Origin: Phycisphaerales bacterium
GTDB lineage: Bacteria > Planctomycetota > Phycisphaerae > Phycisphaerales > SM1A02
Assembly (NCBI GenBank): GCA_030748455.1
Contig: JASMLY010000090.1
Coordinates: 1-21,368, forward strand
Direction of reading: 5' to 3'
DNA: 21,368 nt
Part shown: piece by piece, positions 14,797 to 21,368 of the stretch
Numbering within the stretch: position 1 is the first letter of the stretch
Layout: every line of letters starts with the position of its first letter
Made by a program: the position numbers and the translations under genes
Notes under the pieces: model-generated
Seen by the model: the letters and a program-made list of their open reading frames with translations, nothing else
Told to the model about the DNA's origin: nothing
Databases searched by the model: none

Positions 14797-16209
14797 GTGT
14801 ATTACAAATTTTGGAGAACCCTCAAGTTCTTCGTATTAGCCATTCTTTCAGTTGGCTGCCAATCATATGAACCAAAACCGCTGAACATCGGTGGGTATCA
14901 GCGTGCCCTCGAAGCTCGAGTTCTCGATTATGAACCAATCTCTAGCTTTGCGAATCGACTCACAACTGTAGACCATGCACCAGCGAAGTTCGATTTCAAT
15001 GATGGTATTACTTCTGAAGAAGGTGAAATCGTTGCGTTGTTCTACAACCCAACGTTACGCCTTTCGCGTCAAGAAGCGAGTATTTCGCTTGCGAATTTTG
15101 AAACTGCAGGGCTATGGAAAGACCCTGTCTTTGGTTTTACTGGTGCCGAGATATCTTCACCGTCTGCGCCATTCCAGTTCGGAATCACAGGGAACATCAC
15201 CATTCCAATTTCGGGGAGGCTCGAAATTGAAAAGGATAGAGCCGGTGTTGTGTACAACGCTGAACTTCGTAAGCTCGTTGATGCAGAATGGAATACGCGA
15301 GCACAACTTCGTTCACAATGGGCGGCTTGGTCGGGTGCAAAATTACAAGTGGAACTGGTTCTTGAAACTATTGAACAGATTGAACGGATTAACTCGATTG
15401 CTGAATCACTGCATGAAGCTGGTGAAATCAATCGTGTCGAACTTCGGCTTCTGAGAGTTGAACTTACGCAACACAAAGTGAAAGAGAAAGAAGCCTCTTT
15501 GCAGTTGTTTCAGTTAGAAACCAATTTGTTACATACACTCGGTTTGCCACAAGACGCAACTGCGTTGCTCATTCCTGCGATTCCTGTATTAGAGCTAACT
15601 GCGATACAAGATGAAACAGCGAGACTCATCGATGCAAATACTGAACTCGCAGTCACATTCGCGGAATACCAAATCGCTGAAGAATCTTTACGGCTCGAAA
15701 TAAAGAAACAGTATCCAGATATCGAGTTTGGTTTAGGGTATGGAAGTGAGTCTAACGATCATAGAGTTTTGTTTGGCCTATCTGTTCCGATTTCCATTTG
15801 GAATAGGAATCAAGCAGGAATTGCAACTGCAAACAAGGAACGAGATCTCGCAAGAGTAAAATCTGAAACAACTTTTACGAAACTCTACCAAGAGCTCGCC
15901 TTAGCAAACGAAAAGTTAAGACTCATAGAATCTCAGAGAGGCTATTTTGAAGATGAGATCGTCCCGCTGCTTGATCAGCAAGCGTTCGATATCGAAAACA
16001 TCATTTCCCTTGGTGAAGTAGATATGTTCATTCTGTTAGAAACCATCACGAGGCAGTTTGAAGCGAAAACCCAACTCGTAGAGTTACAAGTTGAAGAAGC
16101 CAAAGCAGCAATAGAAATACACCGGATTCTAGGGCCTGAATATCAGTTGAACCCAGCGAGAATCCACGAAGACCAGCCCGCAATACACACACTTGGAGGT
16201 GTGCAATGA
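14797..16209 (+). CDS. Outer-membrane factor lipoprotein of a metal RND efflux pump (CzcC/CusC-like, TolC family)
   Basis: The product is 470 aa and begins at a GTG codon with TAGGAG about 7 nt upstream. The lipobox is SVGC with Cys21. The rest is the TolC-type outer-membrane efflux fold: long charged, Glu/Gln/Leu-rich helices in two similar halves (about 65-250 and 270-455), separated by beta segments with aromatic and Gly residues, such as PVFGFTGAEISSPSAPFQFG and IEFGLGYGSES. It forms the outer-membrane duct that receives metal ions from the pump and adaptor. The stop overlaps the adaptor start by ATGA, so the two are probably translationally coupled. Substrate cannot be read from this subunit. 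Confidence 0.9.
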   Translation: MYYKFWRTLKFFVLAILSVGCQSYEPKPLNIGGYQRALEARVLDYEPISSFANRLTTVDHAPAKFDFNDGITSEEGEIVALFYNPTLRLSRQEASISLANFETAGLWKDPVFGFTGAEISSPSAPFQFGITGNITIPISGRLEIEKDRAGVVYNAELRKLVDAEWNTRAQLRSQWAAWSGAKLQVELVLETIEQIERINSIAESLHEAGEINRVELRLLRVELTQHKVKEKEASLQLFQLETNLLHTLGLPQDATALLIPAIPVLELTAIQDETARLIDANTELAVTFAEYQIAEESLRLEIKKQYPDIEFGLGYGSESNDHRVLFGLSVPISIWNRNQAGIATANKERDLARVKSETTFTKLYQELALANEKLRLIESQRGYFEDEIVPLLDQQAFDIENIISLGEVDMFILLETITRQFEAKTQLVELQVEEAKAAIEIHRILGPEYQLNPARIHEDQPAIHTLGGVQ

Positions 16210-17597
16210 AAACCCAATTGACTTTACTTACCCTGCTATTGTTGTCCGGTTGTTCAGAGAACACTGTAGAAGTAAAAGAAGAAATAGTTGCAACAGAAAG
16301 ATCGATTCCTTCGAATCGAGTTGCGATCCCCCCTTCAGTCCGTTCGAATCTAGGAATCACATTTGCTCGTGTTGAAAGGCGACACCTGAATACTACTTTG
16401 CGAGCTCCGGGAAAGTTCGAATACCTTCCCTCAGCAAAGAAAGCCTACCAAACGATGCTCGATGGTCAAGTCGAATTGCTCGTTACACAGTTCGAATCTG
16501 TTGAGGTTGGGCAACCACTTTTTCGACTTAACACACCTCAGTGGAGTGAAATTCGACAACGACTTGCAGAATATCAAGCAAATGTGCAACAACTCAATGT
16601 CAAAATGGAAATGTTTAGTCCACTCTTTCTCGCTCATGAACAACACGAGTTTTCAGTGAAATCGAATGTCGAGATGTGGGAAGAGCGAATTCAAAGTTTA
16701 AACGCGATCCGAGAAGCTGGTGGAGGAAGCCTCAGAGAACTCACTGCTGCTCGAGCTGCACTTGCTGAAGCTCGTGCAGAATATGCAGACTTACGTGAGA
16801 AAGATGTTCAGCTTGAAACTACCTATGCCGAAACCCTTGCTGCATTACGTGCTGCAAAAGCGGCACGTACTTTTGCTACCGAATCCGCAGCAGCAATGTT
16901 AGGGATCGACGTGCCAGATCATCAGAACGAGTGGTGGAAAGACCAAAAACAAATTGTTGTAAAGGCTACGCATGCTGGCATCGTCGCTTCGACTGACATC
17001 ACTGATGGATCGTGGGCGGATGCACAAACAACTGTGGTAACAACCGTGCAACCAGATCGTCTACGATTTCATGCCTCAGGTTTACAAAGCGATCTTGGTG
17101 TGCTCAAGGATGGACTGCGAGTGAACATCGTTCCTCCAACACCTACTTCCGCAGGCAATGCTGTTGATTTACAAAACACAATGCACGGAACGTTACAGGT
17201 CGGGTTAACTGGAGATGCAAATGATCGAACCATCGATTTGTACGTCACTCCAGATTCTTTGTCATCTTGGGCGCGTTCGGGTGTAACTGCACAACTTGAA
17301 ATCATAACTGACGCAACAAACGCTCCTGAACTTGCAATTCCACTTGCTGCTGTTCAACAAGATGGATTGGCTCCAATTATTTTTAGGCGCGCACCAAACA
17401 ACCCAAATGAAGCGATACGCATTGAAGCAGATCTTGGGCTTAATGATGGTCGTTGGGTTTCCGTTCTTTCTGGGCTTGCCGATGGTGATGAAGTTGTACT
17501 CGATGGTGGTTTCCAATTAATGCTCGCAACAAGTGGCTCAATTCAACAGGGAGGGCACTTTCATTCGGATGGTACGTTCCATGAAGGAGACCATTAA
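16206..17597 (+). CDS. Periplasmic adaptor lipoprotein of a metal RND efflux pump (CzcB/CusB-like)
   Basis: The product is 463 aa. A lipoprotein signal ends in LSGC with Cys16, so it is membrane-anchored in the periplasm. The order of parts fits membrane fusion proteins: a first half of the barrel-sandwich domain (about 60-105, with DGQVELL and VEVGQPLFRLNTP), an Ala/Glu-rich alpha-hairpin (about 112-220), the second half (about 250-285, VVKATHAGIVAS), a beta-barrel, and a membrane-proximal domain with LSGLADGDEVVLDGG. The last residues, GGHFHSDGTFHEGDH, are His-rich and may touch metal. It links the inner-membrane pump to the outer-membrane duct. The pump gene starts 3 bp after its stop codon. 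Confidence 0.92.
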   Translation: MKTQLTLLTLLLLSGCSENTVEVKEEIVATERSIPSNRVAIPPSVRSNLGITFARVERRHLNTTLRAPGKFEYLPSAKKAYQTMLDGQVELLVTQFESVEVGQPLFRLNTPQWSEIRQRLAEYQANVQQLNVKMEMFSPLFLAHEQHEFSVKSNVEMWEERIQSLNAIREAGGGSLRELTAARAALAEARAEYADLREKDVQLETTYAETLAALRAAKAARTFATESAAAMLGIDVPDHQNEWWKDQKQIVVKATHAGIVASTDITDGSWADAQTTVVTTVQPDRLRFHASGLQSDLGVLKDGLRVNIVPPTPTSAGNAVDLQNTMHGTLQVGLTGDANDRTIDLYVTPDSLSSWARSGVTAQLEIITDATNAPELAIPLAAVQQDGLAPIIFRRAPNNPNEAIRIEADLGLNDGRWVSVLSGLADGDEVVLDGGFQLMLATSGSIQQGGHFHSDGTFHEGDH

Positions 17598-17600
17598 GCC

Positions 17601-20600
17601 ATGTTGAAAGCACTCATACGCTTTTCGCTTAATTATTCTTCGCTCATTGTTTTGATGTCGTTACTTGTTACGGGTTACGCCGCCTATCAAATTCCAAAAA
17701 TGAGCATTGATGTCTTTCCAGAATTGAATGCTCCAACGGTTGTTGTGATGTCGGAAGCCGGCGGGCTTGCAGCGGATGAAGTGGAGCAATACGTCACGTT
17801 CCCAATTGAGTCCGCAGTTAACGGCATGACAGGCGTTCGAAGAGTTCGTAGCGCTAGCGCCATCGGGTTATCTATTGTCTGGGTTGATCTGGAGTGGGGC
17901 GCAGACCTTTACGATGCAAGGCAACTTGTCGCAGAGCGTCTCTCCACGGTTCGAGAAAATCTTCCATCTGAGGTTGAGCCATTCATAACGCCAATCACTT
18001 CGATTGCTGGTGAGATAATGCTCATCTCGCTTTCGTCACCGAGCAAAGAAGCAACGCCTCTTGAACTAAGGTCGTATGCTGAGTTTGACCTTAGAACTAA
18101 GGTCTTGGCAATTCCAGGAGTGGCGCAAGTTGTTGCAATTGGTGGAGAACTTCCTGAATATCAAGTCAATGTTGATCAAGAACGGTTGCGTATCTACGAC
18201 TTGACGATTTCAGACGTCGTTCAAGCCGCAGGAAACGCACATTCAACAGCGAGCGCTGGTTATTTACCAAACGTTGGCAGTTTTGAAATTCCAATTCGGC
18301 AACAGAGCCGTGTCACCCAACCTAGCGATATTGCAAACACGATCATCGTGTATCACGATGGTGTGCCAGTCACGATTGGGCAAGTTGCTGACGTTCGATT
18401 GGGTCCAGCACGTAAGCGTGGCGAGGGTTCAGACAATGGCTCCCCCGCCGTTGTCATTTCAATTCAAAAATCACCTGGCACAAACACGCTTGCGCTTACA
18501 AAAGAAATTGATACCCTTTTCGACCAAGTTGAAAAGACATTGCCAGCCGGAATGGTCTTGAACCGCGATGTTTTTCGACAATCACATTTTATTGAGCGCG
18601 CTGTACGTAACGTCACCAATGTCTTACTCGAAGCGGTAGTCATTGTTGCAATTATTCTCATGTTATTTCTGATGAACGTTCGCACAACGATGATCACGTT
18701 GACTGCGTTACCTGTCTCGCTTGCCGTTGGATTGCTCATGATGAATTGGTTCAACCTTGGACTCAATGTCATGTCACTTGGGGGGTTGACGGTTGCAATC
18801 GGCGTTCTTGTTGATGATGCAATCATTGATGTTGAAAATGTGTTCAGGCGTCTTAAGCAAAACAACGGTTTACCAAAAGAACAACAACGGCAATTTGTAG
18901 AAGTCATTTTCGATGCCAGCAATGAAATTAGACCAGCGATGGTTTTTGCAACGGCCATCATCGTGTTAGTTTTTGTTCCACTTCTATTTTTGCAAGGTCT
19001 TGAAGGCAAGTTCTTCCAACCACTTGCGCTGACATACATGATTTCCATTATTGCCTCGCTTGTTGTTGCGCTTACGCTTACGCCAGCACTTTGTAAAATT
19101 CTTCTTGGTGGAAACATTGGCAAAGGGCACGACAAAGAGTCATGGCTTGTACGGTTTTTGAAACGATTCTATGCCCGCGCTCTTAAAGCAACGCTAAACG
19201 CAAGAGGTCTTGTCATTTCAGGAGCAACGCTCGCAACCATTCTTGCACTTTTGCTTGCAAGTACGTTTGGCACATCGTTTCTTCCGTCATTCAACGAGGG
19301 GACATTTACTGTCTTTTTATTCGCTCCTCCAGGAACATCACTCGTTGAGAGCAACCGGCTTGCAACAAATGTTGAGACGCAACTTGCAACAATCGATGGC
19401 GTACACTCTGTTTCAAGAAGAACGGGTCGCGCAGAACGCGATGAACATGCTGAGCCAGTGAGCAGTTCTGAGATTGAGGTCTCTATCAATGATGGCTTCA
19501 GCCAAAAAGAAGTTCGTGCAGATATAGATTCTGTCCTCTCAGCAATTCCTGGAATCACAACGATGATTGGGCAGCCTATTGAACACCGATTGAGTCATTT
19601 GCTCTCTGGAACCCCTGCTGCAATTGCAATTAGCATTTATGGCGATGATCTCAACACTCTTCGTAAAATCGCGAAGGAAATTGAGAGTTCGCTCACCACA
19701 TTAACTGGCGCAAGGGATGTCAACGCTAATCGGGAAGTGATGATTACATCGCTGCCCATTCGGTATCGACACGCCGAACTTGCTGCGTTTGGCTTAAGCC
19801 CAGCAGAAGCAGCCCAGCAAGTCCGCGAAGCAATGTATGGCGAAGTTGTTGATACGGTCAATCAGGGAACACGCCAATACGACCTTGTTGTTCGACTTGA
19901 CCCATCACAACGCGAAACCATTGAGCAAGTTCGCGATGTACTCCTTCGCGGTAGAAATGGCGCTACGGTTCGTCTTCGCGATGTTGCTGATATTGGCCCG
20001 CAGCGTTCGAGCAATTTAATTACTCGTGAAAACGCACAAAGAAAAGCCGTTGTTTCACTCAACGTTGCAGAGGGTTCAAATCTTGGCGACCTGATTGCTG
20101 AAGTTCGTCTGTTGGTTGACCCTATCGTCCAAAAATCTGGGTACACAGTGCACTACGGAGGTCAGTTTGAAGCGCAGCAATCTGCCTCAAAGACGATTCT
20201 TGCATCTGGGTTTGCAATTGCAATAGTAATTCTCATGCTCCTTCAAATTTCAACCGGATCTATGCGAGCGGCTTTACTTGTCATGGTCAACATACCCCTT
20301 GCATTGATTGGCGGCATCGCCGCAATTTATAGTACCGAAGGTGGCGGCTTTTTCTCAAATACTATTGCTCTCTTTGGATTAGGCGGTACGTATGTAGCAC
20401 CAGTCATATCTATTGCATCCATGGTTGGATTTATAACGCTCTTTGGTATAGCAATCCGCAACGGTATTTTGCTCATTAACCATTACAACCATCTCATGGA
20501 CTGTGAAGAGATCGCACTGCACGATGCTATTGTGCAAGGCTCATTGGAACGACTCGTGCCGATTCTCATGACTGCACTCTCTGCAGCCCTTGGGCTTGCC

Positions 20601-20756
20601 CCACTTGCACTCGCTGCAGGAAAACCGGGCAGTGAGTTGCTCGCTCCACTTGCGATTGTCACCCTTGGTGGATTGCTTACTTCTACAGTTCTCAATCTTT
20701 TTGTCATACCAGCAGGCTACTCGCTGGTATTTAGGAAACCACACACGAATTCTTGA
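17601..20756 (+). CDS. Heavy-metal RND efflux pump, inner-membrane permease (CzcA/CusA-like, HME family)
   Basis: The product is 1051 aa, the normal length, and is intact. It uses the proton gradient to expel metal ions through the adaptor and outer-membrane factor. Seen: TM1 near residues 10-30 followed by MSIDVFPELNAPTV, porter-domain repeats, a TM2-TM6 block (about 340-495), a second porter half, and a C-terminal TM block (about 870-1045) with GIAIRNGILLINHYNH. The TM4 signature is GVLVDDAIIDVENV (about 399-412). It keeps the VD and EN residues used for proton relay but differs from the DFG-type CzcA and GAMVDAA-type CusA signatures. The metal is therefore uncertain. The gene lies in a five-gene plus-strand operon. 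Confidence 0.95.
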   Translation: MLKALIRFSLNYSSLIVLMSLLVTGYAAYQIPKMSIDVFPELNAPTVVVMSEAGGLAADEVEQYVTFPIESAVNGMTGVRRVRSASAIGLSIVWVDLEWGADLYDARQLVAERLSTVRENLPSEVEPFITPITSIAGEIMLISLSSPSKEATPLELRSYAEFDLRTKVLAIPGVAQVVAIGGELPEYQVNVDQERLRIYDLTISDVVQAAGNAHSTASAGYLPNVGSFEIPIRQQSRVTQPSDIANTIIVYHDGVPVTIGQVADVRLGPARKRGEGSDNGSPAVVISIQKSPGTNTLALTKEIDTLFDQVEKTLPAGMVLNRDVFRQSHFIERAVRNVTNVLLEAVVIVAIILMLFLMNVRTTMITLTALPVSLAVGLLMMNWFNLGLNVMSLGGLTVAIGVLVDDAIIDVENVFRRLKQNNGLPKEQQRQFVEVIFDASNEIRPAMVFATAIIVLVFVPLLFLQGLEGKFFQPLALTYMISIIASLVVALTLTPALCKILLGGNIGKGHDKESWLVRFLKRFYARALKATLNARGLVISGATLATILALLLASTFGTSFLPSFNEGTFTVFLFAPPGTSLVESNRLATNVETQLATIDGVHSVSRRTGRAERDEHAEPVSSSEIEVSINDGFSQKEVRADIDSVLSAIPGITTMIGQPIEHRLSHLLSGTPAAIAISIYGDDLNTLRKIAKEIESSLTTLTGARDVNANREVMITSLPIRYRHAELAAFGLSPAEAAQQVREAMYGEVVDTVNQGTRQYDLVVRLDPSQRETIEQVRDVLLRGRNGATVRLRDVADIGPQRSSNLITRENAQRKAVVSLNVAEGSNLGDLIAEVRLLVDPIVQKSGYTVHYGGQFEAQQSASKTILASGFAIAIVILMLLQISTGSMRAALLVMVNIPLALIGGIAAIYSTEGGGFFSNTIALFGLGGTYVAPVISIASMVGFITLFGIAIRNGILLINHYNHLMDCEEIALHDAIVQGSLERLVPILMTALSAALGLAPLALAAGKPGSELLAPLAIVTLGGLLTSTVLNLFVIPAGYSLVFRKPHTNS

Positions 20757-20768
20757 AAGGCATTTCAC

Positions 20769-21224
20769 ATGCGATCAATACTCTTAGGTTTAGCAATTTT
20801 CTTGGCAGGTTGTTCGAAACACGAGGAAACAACCCATTCACATCAAACAGAAATCCATACGCCTACTCCAGCAGAAGCACACACGCATGCTCATACACAT
20901 GCACCAACGAATCAGCAAACGATTTCAAAGTCTCTTACTTTGCTTGATCTGACATTTGATCTGCTAGCAGAAGGTCAACTCATCCCTGACAACGAATATC
21001 ACGTAGAGATGGTGGTTGTTGATGGACCACTCGGAGCCACGGTTCGACTATGGATCGGCGATGCATCAGGAGTTGGTTCAATGAAAACCAAGGCAGATAT
21101 CCATGGCGAGCAATACCATGCACATGTCCTCGTACCGAAAGACATCAACGATACAACTGCTCTATGGGTTGAAGTCCGGACGATTGGAGGGAACATTGCT
21201 TTGGATACAATTTCGCTACAGTGA
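20769..21224 (+). CDS. His-rich lipoprotein ending the metal-efflux operon
   Basis: The product is 151 aa. The lipoprotein signal ends in FLAGC with Cys15. Residues 18-45 contain about nine His residues, including a run of alternating His with Thr or Ala (HTHAHTHAP), a likely binding site for divalent or monovalent metal. Residues 53-151 form a small beta-rich domain with no cysteines and no family I can name. GAAAGG about 9 nt before the ATG gives a ribosome binding site. It starts 12 bp after the pump stop codon, so it is part of the operon. A periplasmic metal buffer or donor for the pump is inference. Confidence 0.85.
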   Translation: MRSILLGLAIFLAGCSKHEETTHSHQTEIHTPTPAEAHTHAHTHAPTNQQTISKSLTLLDLTFDLLAEGQLIPDNEYHVEMVVVDGPLGATVRLWIGDASGVGSMKTKADIHGEQYHAHVLVPKDINDTTALWVEVRTIGGNIALDTISLQ

Positions 21225-21267
21225 TTCAGAGCTCAGCTTCTAGTGAAGTGAACCCCTGAAATACACA

Positions 21268-21290
21268 GTGGCGTTGCGAAGCAACGACAC
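21268..21290. repeat. Hairpin-forming palindrome downstream of the efflux operon
   Basis: CGTTGC (21272-21277) and GCAACG (21281-21286) pair around a GAA loop, and outer GTG/CAC extend the stem past one mismatch. No U-tract follows, so it is a poor intrinsic terminator. It could be the first half of a two-hairpin element with the next feature. Confidence 0.4.
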
Positions 21291-21313
21291 AGAGCTAAAA
21301 GAAACCCCAATTG

Positions 21314-21358
21314 GACTTGATCCCAAAGGGCAGCGTTGCTGTCCTTTGGGACCGAGTC
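21314..21358. repeat. Long hairpin-forming palindrome at the right end of the window
   Basis: TCCCAAAGGGCAG (21321-21333) and CTGTCCTTTGGGA (21339-21351) pair with one G-U wobble around the loop CGTTG. GACTTGA and CCGAGTC extend the stem outward to about 20 pairs with one further wobble and one mismatch. There is no T-run on the plus side within the window. It may be a dispersed REP-like palindrome or a Rho-independent stop with its tail outside the usual pattern. Confidence 0.5.
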
Positions 21359-21368
21359 GAAGGGCGTG

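Noticed and set aside
18464..19135. A 223-codon minus-strand frame inside the RND pump gene
   Set aside because: It is antisense to the conserved transmembrane block of the pump, and its Ser/Thr/Arg-rich product has no domain.

Overview
The window looks like chromosomal DNA of a planctomycete, most likely of the class Phycisphaerae or close to it, with moderate GC content. The best clue is the C-terminal tail of the large cytochrome: two dockerin/EF-hand-like Asp-Gly-Asp-Gly motifs, each followed by a hydrophobic helix and a Trp-Gly pair. Such tails are frequent on exported Phycisphaerae proteins. DUF1573 and ankyrin lipoproteins and His-rich metal lipoproteins fit the same group. The taxonomic call is inference; no marker gene is present. 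No rRNA, tRNA, CRISPR array, transposase, integrase or phage gene was seen.

Region 1 (1-3908) holds metabolic genes. The left edge cuts a minus-strand gene of which only a basic, low-complexity N-terminus is visible. Next come a UDP-glucuronate decarboxylase (UDP-xylose synthesis, minus), a divergent anhydro-N-acetylmuramic acid kinase (murein recycling, plus) and a convergent M32 carboxypeptidase (minus). The last two overlap by 16 bp at their 3' ends.

Region 2 (3939-5999) is a minus-strand lipoprotein joining a DUF1573 domain to ankyrin repeats. It has a clear intrinsic terminator at its 3' end, and a perfect 9-bp dyad lies in the divergent promoter region at its 5' end.

Region 3 (6000-9102) is a plus-strand run of a Memo-like protein, D-aminoacyl-tRNA deacylase and a family 4-like uracil-DNA glycosylase. 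The first pair overlaps by ATGA and the second pair is 9 bp apart. A weak terminator and a separate DUF2617-like gene follow.

Region 4 (9119-13788, minus) contains an undecaheme (11 CxxCH) exported cytochrome with an LVIVD-type beta-propeller and dockerin-like C-terminus. Downstream of it, after a strong terminator, is a multi-pass membrane protein of unknown function. A 451-bp gene-free stretch follows the cytochrome start.

Region 5 (14240-21224, plus) is a complete heavy-metal RND efflux operon. In order it has a Cys/His-rich small exported protein, an outer-membrane factor lipoprotein, a periplasmic adaptor lipoprotein with a His-rich tail, a 1051-residue inner-membrane pump and a His-rich lipoprotein. 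The three core genes would form one trans-envelope pump. The two flanking His-rich proteins probably bind or deliver the metal. The window ends in two hairpin-forming palindromes.

The most unusual items are the cytochrome/propeller/dockerin-like fusion, the His-rich accessory proteins bracketing the RND pump, a Cys-to-Ser change at an expected Fe-S ligand of the glycosylase, and a changed DTGPGN motif in AnmK. I see no clear sign of a wholly new defence or mobile system.
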